Positions 16,681 to 24,595 of a DNA stretch of 32,955 nt are shown piece after piece. The notes under the pieces were generated by a model. The model ran no database searches, had not been told where the DNA came from, and saw only the letters and a program-made list of their open reading frames with translations. The DNA lies in assembly GCF_002077945.1 (NCBI RefSeq), contig NZ_LVYD01000088.1, positions 1-32,955 on the forward strand. The letters are read 5' to 3'. The DNA comes from Niastella vici. Its GTDB lineage: Bacteria > Bacteroidota > Bacteroidia > Chitinophagales > Chitinophagaceae. The stretch's first letter is position 1; each line of letters begins with the position of its first letter. The translations under genes were made by a program, and so were the position numbers.

Positions 16681-16712
16681 TATAAAAAACGGTTAAAACA
16701 CCGTTTTTTATA
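16681..16712. repeat. Perfect 13-bp inverted repeat (hairpin)
   Basis: TATAAAAAACGGT (16681-16693) is fully complementary to ACCGTTTTTTATA (16700-16712) across a 6-nt loop TAAAAC. It resembles a bidirectional intrinsic terminator, yet it lies between two divergent starts rather than after a gene. It may be an operator, an insulator between promoters, or the terminator of an unannotated short transcript. Confidence 0.6.
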
Positions 16713-16911
16713 ATATGATCTTATGTACCGAATTTGCGGTTATTGGTATATTTTACATTATAGTATATGGCTAACAGTATGCTGCATATGCAGTTAAAGG
16801 ATCAGCTTAATGTGTAGGTTCAAACAGAAAATAACACAGCTGCATCGGTTTAGTTTGAAATCTTTTACAGAGAGTTAATATGCTATTAATCTTAACAAAA
16901 ACAATACTGTA

Positions 16912-16919
16912 TACATTTG
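16912..16919 (+). promoter_or_regulatory. Possible -7 element for the phosphatase gene
   Basis: TACATTTG matches the Bacteroidota -7 pattern TAnnTTTG and lies 27 bp before the start codon at 16947. No TTG is found 17-23 bases upstream, so only half of the promoter signature is present. Confidence 0.35.
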
Positions 16920-16946
16920 GTTTTTCCTTAACTAAAACTGACACCA

Positions 16947-19268
16947 ATGATGAAAACAATGTTTACCCTTGTCGCAGCACTCTTTTTTGTGAGTGCTTTG
17001 ACAGCTCAAACTACGATCATTGCTACCGGATCATCCTGGAAATACCTCGATAACGGAAGCAATCAGGGTACAAGCTGGATAAATACCGGTTTTAATGATG
17101 CAGCCTGGCCTTCAGGAAATGCGCAATTAGGGTACGGCGATGGCGATGAAGCTACTGTTGTAAGTTATGGACCCAACTCCAGTTCAAAGTACACAACTAC
17201 CTATTTCAGAAAGACGGTTTCGGTAGCAGATGCCTCTGTCTTTACCGGCTATACGCTACGGGTAAAAAGAGATGATGGCATCGTGGTATATATTAATGGA
17301 GTGGAAAAATACAGGAATAATATGCCTACAGGAACAATTGCATACAACACCTGGGCTTCTACTAACTGCAGCGATGATGGCAATACCTGGTTTTCTACAA
17401 CATTGGCCGCAGGCTCTTTAGTTACCGGAAATAATGTGATAGCTGTAGAAATTCATCAAATAAATAAAACCAGTTCAGATATCAGCTTTGATCTTGAGCT
17501 AACGGGCACAGGTGGAGGAACTACTGCGGTGCTCACCCGCGGACCTTATTTGCAAATGGGCAATCAAACAGCAATTACTCTTCGCTGGCGCACCGATGTA
17601 GCTACCGATTCAAAAATTGAAGTGGGAACCGTATATGGCACTTATACCTTATCGGCCACTAATGCCACTTCAACTACTGAACACGAAGTGAGAATTACAG
17701 GCTTGTCGGCTGATACCAAATATTTTTATCGTTTTGGCAGCTCAACCCAGGTATTACAAAGTGGCACAGATAACTATTTTACAACCGTACCAGCGGCCAC
17801 TACTACGAGGAAAGTACGTATTGCAGCATTTGGCGATTGTGGCACAAACAGCCTGAATCACCAATCGGGGACATTAACAGCTTATCGAAATTATCTTACC
17901 AATAATAGCCTTGAGGCCGCAGATGCCTGGTTGTTACTGGGCGACAATGCTTATAATGGCGGATTGGAAACTGAATACACCAGCAACTTCTTTAATCCTT
18001 ATGGCAGCTCTATTTTAAAGAACCATAAGTTATATCCCGCACCTGGCAATCACGATTATGATAATAATTCGGCCAACCAGGCATCGCATAATGTGCCCTA
18101 CTTCAGCATATTCACCCTGCCGGCTAATGCCGAATGCGGTGGAGTGGCTTCAGGAAACGAAAGATATTATTCTTATGATATTGGCAATGTACACTTTCTG
18201 GCACTGGATTCTTACGGACTGGAAAACAGTGGCACTACGCGCCTGTACGACACAACCGGCGCACAGGTAACCTGGGTAAAACAGGACCTGGCAGCCAATA
18301 CTAAAAAGTGGGTAATCGCCTACTGGCATCACCCACCTTATACAATGGGCAGTCATAATTCTGATTCCGAAACAGAATTAGTGAATATCAGGCAAAACTT
18401 TATTCGTATTCTGGAACGCCTCGGCGTTGATGTTATAATTTGTGGACACAGTCACGACTATGAGCGTTCATACCTGTTAAACGGGTATTATGGTAATGAA
18501 TCTTCCTTTAACACGGGCACGCATACCAAAAGCACCAGCAGCGCCAAATATGATGGCAGCGCTAATTCCTGTCCTTACATTACTGCAGCAGGCGCCAATC
18601 ATGGAACGGTGTATGTGCTGTCGGGTTCTGCAGGCGCCAGCGGCGGCACACAGGCTGGTTATCCGCATAATGCCATGCCATGGAGTATCAATGACGGTGG
18701 TATGACTTATATAGAAGTACAGGAAAACCGCCTTGACCAAAAATTCATTCGCATGGATGGTACCATATGGGATAAGTTTACCATCATGAAAGATGTAAAT
18801 AAAACAACCAATCTTTCCATTGCGTCAGGCACACCAACCACATTGACAGCATCATGGCCGGCGGGTACGTATAGCTGGTCAACCGGTGCAACAACCCGTA
18901 GCATTTCAGTAAGTCCAACCGCCAATACAACCTACACAGTAACTGACGGCGTGACCTGTGTTTCCGATATATATAATGTTACCATAAATGGCGCCCGGTT
19001 AGCAACAACCCAAACGCCGGATGCTATTGAACTGAATTGGGGAATTATACCAACGATAGTGCAGAAAGGACAATCCATTCGTGTAAACACAGGCATCAGC
19101 ACTGCTGTAAACATTTCGGTACTGGACATCAATGGCCGGTTGATAGAAATGAAAAAGATCACGGCAACAGGTTTTGTAGAAACCGGTAAACTGGCTGCCG
19201 GCACTTACTTCATTAAATTAAATACGAAGCAAAAAGCTGCAGCACAGAAATTTGTAGTTACAGAATAG
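16947..19268 (+). CDS. T9SS-exported purple acid phosphatase-like metallophosphoesterase
   Basis: The 773-residue protein has a signal peptide to about ALTAQ (residue 21). A jelly-roll-like domain follows at about 25-190 (GYTLRVKRDDGIVVYINGVE), then a purple-acid-phosphatase N-terminal fibronectin-like domain at about 195-285 (LTRGPYLQMGNQTAITLRWRT). The metallophosphoesterase domain at about 290-620 has the metal ligands in order: FGDCG (D297), LGDNAY (D333, N334), GNHDYD (N368, H369), YWHHPPY (H461, H462) and GHSHDYERS (H501, H503). The last 80 residues are a type IX secretion sorting domain (ISVLDINGRLIEMKK, KLAAGTYFIKLN). It should hydrolyse phosphate esters at the cell surface or outside the cell. 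A second in-frame ATG at 16950 is an alternative start. A terminator follows the stop. Confidence 0.95.
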   Translation: MMKTMFTLVAALFFVSALTAQTTIIATGSSWKYLDNGSNQGTSWINTGFNDAAWPSGNAQLGYGDGDEATVVSYGPNSSSKYTTTYFRKTVSVADASVFTGYTLRVKRDDGIVVYINGVEKYRNNMPTGTIAYNTWASTNCSDDGNTWFSTTLAAGSLVTGNNVIAVEIHQINKTSSDISFDLELTGTGGGTTAVLTRGPYLQMGNQTAITLRWRTDVATDSKIEVGTVYGTYTLSATNATSTTEHEVRITGLSADTKYFYRFGSSTQVLQSGTDNYFTTVPAATTTRKVRIAAFGDCGTNSLNHQSGTLTAYRNYLTNNSLEAADAWLLLGDNAYNGGLETEYTSNFFNPYGSSILKNHKLYPAPGNHDYDNNSANQASHNVPYFSIFTLPANAECGGVASGNERYYSYDIGNVHFLALDSYGLENSGTTRLYDTTGAQVTWVKQDLAANTKKWVIAYWHHPPYTMGSHNSDSETELVNIRQNFIRILERLGVDVIICGHSHDYERSYLLNGYYGNESSFNTGTHTKSTSSAKYDGSANSCPYITAAGANHGTVYVLSGSAGASGGTQAGYPHNAMPWSINDGGMTYIEVQENRLDQKFIRMDGTIWDKFTIMKDVNKTTNLSIASGTPTTLTASWPAGTYSWSTGATTRSISVSPTANTTYTVTDGVTCVSDIYNVTINGARLATTQTPDAIELNWGIIPTIVQKGQSIRVNTGISTAVNISVLDINGRLIEMKKITATGFVETGKLAAGTYFIKLNTKQKAAAQKFVVTE

Positions 19269-19287
19269 CTATTCTACAATCAATTAT

Positions 19288-19321
19288 AAAACCGGGTCCG
19301 TTAAAAGCGACCCGGTTTTTT
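19288..19321 (+). terminator. Terminator of the phosphatase gene
   Basis: An 11-bp stem (19288-19298 with 19309-19319, core ACCGGGTC/GACCCGGT) with a 10-nt loop runs into a T stretch (19316-19321). It starts 20 bp after the stop codon at 19268. Confidence 0.85.
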
Positions 19322-19391
19322 CACTTCGAAAAAGTTAATTTCGGGTAATTGATTTGCAAACTGGATCTTTATACCAATATTAACCCAGGTA

Positions 19392-21251
19392 ATGGAAACG
19401 CTTGCAAAGCCATTTGATACAAAAAAAACGAATCGATTGATCACTGCAGTCGCTGTACTGCCTTTTATCATTTTTTGTTCGGCTCATTTTGTTGCGCCGC
19501 CTTCAAATGCCATCAACGAAAAACTGGACGCCTGGTATCTTCAACAGTTAAAAAAACTAAAACAGGAAGTATACGATCTTCAGCAGCTCCCTGCTACCCC
19601 CAAAAATCGTGGCGCCTGCCAGCAGCTATTCAGGCAGGCAAGATTGACGTATAAGAAAGCAGCCATTTTTATTGAATACTTCAATGCTTACGAAGCCCAA
19701 TATTTAAATGGTCCCAATTTGCCACGAACTGAAGATGACAATCCTGACGTTATTATTAAACCGCATGGATTCCAGGTACTGGAAGAAGATCTTTTTGGCA
19801 ATGAGCAATCAATGCCTGCTGTAAAAGAAGAAACAGCACATTTGCTACAATATATTGAACGGTTGGAAAATGAAACAGACCGCCAATATAAATTCCGGGA
19901 TGCGGAAGTGTGGGAGGCTTTGCGGGCAGCGGTATTACGGATGATCACATTAGGCATCAGTGGTTTTGATTCACCAGTTGCACAATATTCATTGCCCGAA
20001 GCCAGTTCAACATTACAGGGCATAAAGGAAATATTGGCTATTTATAAAACAAACCTTGATAAAACAGGTCCGGAACTATATCCGGAATTGATGGCAGCCA
20101 TAACAAGCGCAAAAAGTTTTTTATCAAAGTCTCCTTCTTTTAATGGTTTCGATCGTTTGACATTCATTACCCGCTGTGCCAACCGGCTGTCTTCCGGTAT
20201 CTATAGGGCGCGCATGCAATCAGGTTACTTGATGCCGGAAGGGTTGCGGCCACTCAATGCCACCAAAACCATATTTGATCCCAATGCTTTTAATATTAAT
20301 TTCTTCTCGCTGAATGACCGGTATAAATCGACTCCGGAAAGAGTGGCATTGGGCAAATTACTTTTTTATGATCCTGTACTTTCCGGAACAAAGAAACGCA
20401 GCTGCGCCACCTGTCATCAACCCCAAAAAGCATTTACCGATGGGAACATCACCGCGTTATCGATCGATGAAAAGAACTCACTTTCCCGTAATACGCCTAC
20501 ACTTTGGAACTCCGTTTTTCAGACGAAGCAATTTTTTGATAGCCGCACCAGTGTGCTGGAATATCAATTGGGCGAGGTGGTGCACAATGAAACAGAAATG
20601 AAAGGTTCGCTAAAAGAAAGCGTAGCGGTATTAAAAAACGATCCTACCTATTCAGCGCTTTTTCAAAAGGCTTATCCTGATGAAAAAGAATTTGTGTCGC
20701 AGTATAATATTGCCAATGCCATTTCATCGTATGTTCGTTCGCTGGTGGCCATGAATGCCCGGTTCGACCAGTATATGCGGGGAAATAGCAAAACACTTAC
20801 CATTGCGGAAAAAAATGGTTTTAATCTTTTTATGGGAAAGGCCAAATGCGGCACCTGCCATTTTATGCCTTTGTTCAATGGATTGGTGCCTCCAGATTAT
20901 GTAGAAACCGAGTCGGAAGTGCTGGGCGTACCAAAAACTAAAGACAGCCTGCATGCAGAACTGGACAGCGATCTGGGAAAATTCAATTTTACCCGGTCGG
21001 TTGTGCATAAGCATGCATTTAAAATTCCCACGCTTCGCAATATTGAATTAACGGCGCCTTACATGCATAATGGGGTGTTTTCAACGCTGGAAGAAGTGAT
21101 GGACTTTTATAATAAGGGCGGCGGCAGGGGTTTGAAAATTGCACCGGAAAATCAAACATTACCATTCGACAAATTGGAGCTTTCGAAAAAGGAGATCGGT
21201 GAGGTTATTGCTTTTATGAGGGCGCTTACTGATACGAGTGCTGCTAAATAA
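19392..21251 (+). CDS. Di-haem cytochrome c peroxidase family protein with long N-terminal domain
   Basis: This 619-residue protein has two haem-binding CxxCH motifs: CATCH (C338, C341, H342) and CGTCH (C486, C489, H490). These sit in the MauG/CcpA peroxidase arrangement, with LGKLLFYDPVLSG before haem 1, NTPTLWNSVFQTKQFFDSR between, and LRNIELTAPYMHNGVFSTLEEVMDFYN near the C-terminus. A basic segment and hydrophobic run at residues 13-37 should direct it to the periplasm. About 290 residues precede the peroxidase part. They are helical, and ITLGISGFDSP with nearby residues resembles imelysin-like domains, an uncertain guess. The family reduces hydrogen peroxide or oxidises protein substrates. 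The gene is separated from the phosphatase gene by a terminator. Confidence 0.93.
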   Translation: METLAKPFDTKKTNRLITAVAVLPFIIFCSAHFVAPPSNAINEKLDAWYLQQLKKLKQEVYDLQQLPATPKNRGACQQLFRQARLTYKKAAIFIEYFNAYEAQYLNGPNLPRTEDDNPDVIIKPHGFQVLEEDLFGNEQSMPAVKEETAHLLQYIERLENETDRQYKFRDAEVWEALRAAVLRMITLGISGFDSPVAQYSLPEASSTLQGIKEILAIYKTNLDKTGPELYPELMAAITSAKSFLSKSPSFNGFDRLTFITRCANRLSSGIYRARMQSGYLMPEGLRPLNATKTIFDPNAFNINFFSLNDRYKSTPERVALGKLLFYDPVLSGTKKRSCATCHQPQKAFTDGNITALSIDEKNSLSRNTPTLWNSVFQTKQFFDSRTSVLEYQLGEVVHNETEMKGSLKESVAVLKNDPTYSALFQKAYPDEKEFVSQYNIANAISSYVRSLVAMNARFDQYMRGNSKTLTIAEKNGFNLFMGKAKCGTCHFMPLFNGLVPPDYVETESEVLGVPKTKDSLHAELDSDLGKFNFTRSVVHKHAFKIPTLRNIELTAPYMHNGVFSTLEEVMDFYNKGGGRGLKIAPENQTLPFDKLELSKKEIGEVIAFMRALTDTSAAK

Positions 21252-21315
21252 CAGCTTCCCCGGCTCATATAGGTGTCTATTTTTCAATTACAATAAAGAA
21301 GGTATGAAAAGTGAT

Positions 21316-21360
21316 TTTCAGGAGGTAAAAAAATTACTAAATATTTCTTTCAGGCGGTAA
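21316..21360. repeat. Direct repeat TTTCAGGnGGTAA x2
   Basis: TTTCAGGAGGTAA (21316-21328) recurs as TTTCAGGCGGTAA (21348-21360), 12 of 13 bases identical, with starts 32 bp apart (about three helical turns). It lies after the peroxidase gene and before the end of the convergent thioesterase gene. The significance is uncertain. Confidence 0.35.
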
Positions 21361-21490
21361 CGTGGACCAGTAGTAGTCTTAATTTAAACCTGGAAGTAAA
21401 ATTGAAAAACATCTATTTCTTTACTGGTAATCTGGCAGGCATTTTATATTGCAAATCATCACGAATAGCATCCTTTTCAATAATATGTCA

Positions 21491-22024
21491 TCAAGTCTTT
21501 TGCATCTTTTGAAGAAGAGTTTCTGAATCGTTGATGATTTGAACAATTTCCGAAGGATTTCCGGGATTGGTAAAATTTTTGTTTAGTGCTTGCAGGGCTT
21601 CATTCGTTTTTACCACACCATTTTTGCCCCAGGCAGAATTTTTTGATATGGCGATGGCTACCGTTCTTCCATTTCTTTCAAATTCGTGTAACATCCAAAA
21701 ATATTGCTCATCCCGGTAAAGAAAACGGGTTCGCAGGGTAAAGCTCTGGAAAAGTCTTAGAGGATAGCGATAGCGTATGTTCGCGGTTTTGACAAAGGAA
21801 ATCCACTTGTTTTTCCAAAGATGCTGCCACCATCCACAGCGAATAACAAGATCCATACGTCCGAGATCCATGAATGCATGGTAACGGTCATTGCTAACGA
21901 TTTTAATATCACAATCCCAGGGCATTACCCTGAACTTTAAAACAGATTGATCAATGATGTTAAGATCACACTTTCTGAGCAGTGCAGCAATAATCATTTT
22001 TAGGAGGCGGAAGCGCATTCGCAT
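21491..22024 (-). CDS. Thioesterase family protein (THEM6/4HBT-like)
   Basis: The protein matches the hot-dog-fold thioesterase subfamily related to THEM6. After MRMRFRLLKMIIAALLR come FRVMPWDCDIKIVSNDRYHAFMDLGRMDLVIRCG, then IRYRYPLRLFQSFTLRTRFLYRDEQYFWMLHEFERNG. The DxDI...NDRY...DLGR.DL.IR pattern is the family core. I start at 22024 (MRMRF) because the 16 residues upstream (open to 22072) look unlike the family; the longer form cannot be excluded. The N-terminal amphipathic helix may associate with membranes. The expected activity is hydrolysis of acyl-CoA or related thioesters, inferred from fold only. It is a single gene without obvious partners. Confidence 0.75.
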   Translation of the reverse strand: MRMRFRLLKMIIAALLRKCDLNIIDQSVLKFRVMPWDCDIKIVSNDRYHAFMDLGRMDLVIRCGWWQHLWKNKWISFVKTANIRYRYPLRLFQSFTLRTRFLYRDEQYFWMLHEFERNGRTVAIAISKNSAWGKNGVVKTNEALQALNKNFTNPGNPSEIVQIINDSETLLQKMQKT

Positions 22025-22280
22025 AGGTAAGCAAGTAAGTAAATGGTACTTTTCCCTCAAATTACATACCAATTAAGATAAAAATTTTTCCAACCCTTGC
22101 GACCGAATAATTGAAGTATGTGCTAACGGAGATCAGAAAACTGAGAATATAAGCGATAAGTAAACGTTTCTGAATTTCAATTTTTTTAAAAAAATCTGTA
22201 TTTCCCTAAAAAGATATAACTGTCACGGGGCTGATTAGGTCATCGGATCCCTGTGTTTAGTACACATATACTGCGGCTCG

Positions 22281-22640
22281 TTACTTTTTCATATTCGACC
22301 TTACTAACCCAAGCCCCTCCCAAAACGCAGCGGGGTATTCCAAAGAATCAGGCTTACCAAACAAGTCATTTGTTAAATCAAGCTCATAACCTTTGTCAAG
22401 CTTTTGATATTTAACCGATGTAAAGATCATTTGGTCCCAGTCGCCAATAAACTTTAAACTATCAAGTGTTTCGGGGTACTCGCCAAAGCGAATTTTATGC
22501 AATTCAATTAACGCTATGGCAGTTTTGAAGTATTGATCGCTGAATTTCTCCATTGACTGTTTCTCCAATTTTTTCATGCCGCATTGGGTGAACAGGAATG
22601 TGGATGCTATCAGCAGAATAAGTATTTTCTTTGTTTTCAT
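22281..22640 (-). CDS. Small conserved lipoprotein of unknown function
   Basis: This 119-residue protein has a lipoprotein signal (MKTKKILILLIASTFLFTQC, Cys20), then a helical segment (FKTAIALIELHKIRFGEYPETLDSLKFIGDWDQ) and a short beta-rich end (SVKYQKLDKGYELDLTND). The layout of a helix followed by GEYPETLDSL resembles the start of type II pseudopilin-like or general small lipoproteins seen in Bacteroidota. I do not recognise a named family. It stands alone, 146 bp downstream of the FKBP gene and beyond that gene's terminator. The reading frame and signal make it a credible gene. Confidence 0.75.
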   Translation of the reverse strand: MKTKKILILLIASTFLFTQCGMKKLEKQSMEKFSDQYFKTAIALIELHKIRFGEYPETLDSLKFIGDWDQMIFTSVKYQKLDKGYELDLTNDLFGKPDSLEYPAAFWEGLGLVRSNMKK

Positions 22641-22733
22641 TGGGCTATACTGTTTTGAATTAAAAGGTGGCGTAACGGCTCATAGAAGGGGTTTAAATAT
22701 GTAAGTATAATATTATTTTGCAGTATAAACAAC

Positions 22734-22775
22734 AATGCCACGGCCTAATACAGACCGTGGCATTTCTATTTAAAA
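22734..22775 (-). terminator. Terminator of the FKBP gene (hairpin repeat, copy B)
   Basis: AATGCCACGG (22734-22743) pairs perfectly with CCGTGGCATT (22755-22764) across an 11-nt loop. It lies 23 bp past the FKBP stop. On the minus strand the stem is followed by the T-rich TGTTGTTTATA, a moderate terminator tail. The segment 22755-22775 is a near-copy of 9818-9838. Confidence 0.65.
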
Positions 22776-22786
22776 TTTCTTCTTCT

Positions 22787-23221
22787 TTAGCTTATTCCCA
22801 GCAGTTCCACTTCAAACACCAATGTGCTGTTGGGGCCAATCTGCGCACTTACCTGTTGCTCGCCATATCCTAAATGCGGCGGAATGAAAAAGCGCCACTT
22901 GCTACCGGCGGGCATCAGTTGCAGGCCTTCCGTCCAGCCTTTGATAACCCGGTTTAACGGAAAAGTGGCTGGCTGGCCGCGCTTTACCGAACTGTCGAAT
23001 ACGGTTCCGTCAATGAGTGTACCGTGGTAATGACAGGTCACATTACTGGTGGCCGTTGGTTTGATGCCGGTGCCTTCCGTAATGATCTCATATTGCAACC
23101 CGCTGGGCAAAGCCACTACGCCGGGTTTTTGTTTATTGGCTTCCAGAAAGTCGTTTCCGGCTTTCAGGTTTGCTTCTGCTTTTTCTTTTCTTTGTTGGAA
23201 TAAACGATCTGCGATTCCCAT
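22787..23221 (-). CDS. FKBP-type peptidyl-prolyl cis-trans isomerase
   Basis: FKBP enzymes isomerise X-Pro bonds during protein folding. The 144-residue protein has a short N-terminal helix (RLFQQRKEKAEANLKAGNDFLEANK, the FKBP N-terminal dimerisation-type segment) and one FKBP domain from about residue 35: GLQYEIITEGTG, VTCHYHGTLIDGTVFDSS, FPLNRVIKGWTEGLQLMPAGSKWRFFIPPHLGYG, and STLVFEVELLGI at the end. Substrate-pocket aromatics (Y, F, W in those blocks) are present. No signal peptide is seen, so a cytoplasmic location is expected, unlike many Mip-type relatives. It lies 98 bp after the Fe-S protein gene and may have its own promoter. Confidence 0.95.
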   Translation of the reverse strand: MGIADRLFQQRKEKAEANLKAGNDFLEANKQKPGVVALPSGLQYEIITEGTGIKPTATSNVTCHYHGTLIDGTVFDSSVKRGQPATFPLNRVIKGWTEGLQLMPAGSKWRFFIPPHLGYGEQQVSAQIGPNSTLVFEVELLGIS

Positions 23222-23319
23222 AAAATAATTTTTGATTCTTTGGTAAAATTTGAACCTTGAAATTTACTAGCGAGCCTCGAACTTAAAGAACTAAGAACTT
23301 ATAAACTGCCCTTGGGGGC

Positions 23320-24045
23320 TTACCACCCACTCGCCAGCACATCCGCAATATGCATGGTCTGTAATCCCATTCCTTTTTTGCGGATATGTCCATCGAGGTG
23401 CATCAGGCACGACAGGTCGGTTGATATAATACAGTCTGCCCCGGTATTTTTGGCATTGATGCTTTTTTGATCGGCCATACCAATGGATATGGGATCAAAT
23501 TTAACTGCAAAAGTACCGCCAAAACCGCAGCAGGTCTCCACATCATTCATTTCAACCAGTTCCAGTCCCTTTACGTTTGATAATAATTTGCGTGGCTCCT
23601 CTTTGATCTTGCATTCGCGTAATCCGGCGCATGAATCGTGATAGGTAGCTTTGGCATGAAAGCTGGCGCCTACATTTTCTACCTTCAACACATTCACCAG
23701 AAAATCGGTGAACTCGTAGGTGCGTTCTTTCAGGCGCTGCACTTCACCCAGTTGGGGTGTATTTTCAAAAACCGTGGAATAATAGTTCCGTACAAAACCA
23801 ACGCAGCTTGCACTGGGCGCCACTACGTAATCGGTACTGGTTCCACTGAAATCTTTTATGAATTTGGAACATACTTCGCGGGCATCGTCCCAGAAGCCGG
23901 CATTGAAGGCGGGCTGTCCGCAACAGGTTTGGTTGGCATTATAGGTGACGGTACAACCTGCTTTTTCCAGCACTTTAACCATGTTAAAGGCAGTTTGCGG
24001 AAACAACTGATCAACAAAGCAGGGAATAAATAATTGAACGTTCAT
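23320..24045 (-). CDS. (Fe-S)-binding CCG-domain protein (LutA/YkgE-like)
   Basis: The 241-residue protein carries two cysteine-rich CCG modules: PCF (C9) with TCCGQPAFNAG (C41, C42), and DSCAGLREC with ETCCGFGGTFAVK in the second half. This is the single-subunit layout of LutA/YkgE and of the heterodisulfide reductase/glycolate oxidase C-terminal family, which bind an unusual iron-sulfur cluster and serve in L-lactate oxidation with LutB and LutC. Neither partner is adjacent. The gene sits 10 bp after ribH in the same direction, so it is probably cotranscribed with ribH. The lactate role is therefore only a family-based guess. Confidence 0.9.
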   Translation of the reverse strand: MNVQLFIPCFVDQLFPQTAFNMVKVLEKAGCTVTYNANQTCCGQPAFNAGFWDDAREVCSKFIKDFSGTSTDYVVAPSASCVGFVRNYYSTVFENTPQLGEVQRLKERTYEFTDFLVNVLKVENVGASFHAKATYHDSCAGLRECKIKEEPRKLLSNVKGLELVEMNDVETCCGFGGTFAVKFDPISIGMADQKSINAKNTGADCIISTDLSCLMHLDGHIRKKGMGLQTMHIADVLASGW

Positions 24046-24055
24046 GACACCACTT

Positions 24056-24562
24056 TTAATGGCTATTCTTGAATGATTGCGTTAGAGAGATCATTTTCAG
24101 GGCAGTGATGGCGGCTTCTTCTCCCTTATGGCCGTGTTTTCCGCCAATGCGCTCCTGCGCCTGCTGATCGTTATCTACTGTCAGGATGCCAAAAATAACA
24201 GGCACCGGTAAGGTCAGGTTCAATTGGGTAATGCCACTGGTTACGCCCTGGCAAACATATTCAAAATGCGGTGTATCGCCCCGCAGCACACAGCCGAGGG
24301 CAATAAATGCGTGCGGACGGTCATCTTTATATTTATTCGCGTCCCAATAACTTTTTATACCAAAAGGAATTTCAAAGGCGCCGGGAACGGTGATCACCTT
24401 TACATCTTTAATGCCCTGGTTTTTGAAAACGGTCATACAACCCTTTTCCAGCTCATCTATAATGGCGGCGTTCCATTCGGTGCGTACTATAACAACACAG
24501 GCATTCGTGTTTTGAATGCCTGTGTCTATTTGTAATAACTTACTATTGCTTACTTCAGCCAT
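24056..24562 (-). CDS. ribH: 6,7-dimethyl-8-ribityllumazine synthase
   Basis: RibH condenses 5-amino-6-ribitylaminouracil with dihydroxybutanone phosphate in the penultimate step of riboflavin synthesis, forming cytoplasmic icosahedral or pentameric assemblies. The 168-residue protein has the expected blocks: VIVRTEWN near 24-31 (substrate-stacking aromatic), VPGAFEIPFG near 59-68, ALGCVLRGDTPHFEYVC near 87-103 with the catalytic His, VIFGILTVDNDQQAQERIGG near 122-141, and KGEEAAITALKM. It lies 33 bp after the TPR membrane protein gene and 10 bp before the Fe-S protein gene. No FMN riboswitch-like leader was recognised upstream, which fits expression from the pdhA-side promoter. Confidence 0.97.
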   Translation of the reverse strand: MAEVSNSKLLQIDTGIQNTNACVVIVRTEWNAAIIDELEKGCMTVFKNQGIKDVKVITVPGAFEIPFGIKSYWDANKYKDDRPHAFIALGCVLRGDTPHFEYVCQGVTSGITQLNLTLPVPVIFGILTVDNDQQAQERIGGKHGHKGEEAAITALKMISLTQSFKNSH

Positions 24563-24595
24563 GTTTCTTTATTTCGGTTTTTGCAACCACTAACC

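Larger units (their letters stand above)
16457..16946. other. 490-bp divergent spacer
   Basis: This spacer separates the minus-strand secreted-protein gene and the plus-strand phosphatase gene. It holds the 13-bp perfect hairpin at 16681-16712 and a -7-like TACATTTG at 16912-16919. No convincing open frame, tRNA or other RNA gene was seen. The phosphatase-proximal 250 bp are very AT-rich. Confidence 0.5.

Noticed and set aside
22252..22266. TGTGT/ACACA dyad past the small lipoprotein gene as a terminator
   Set aside because: The arms are only 5 bp and AT-rich, with no T run on the minus strand.
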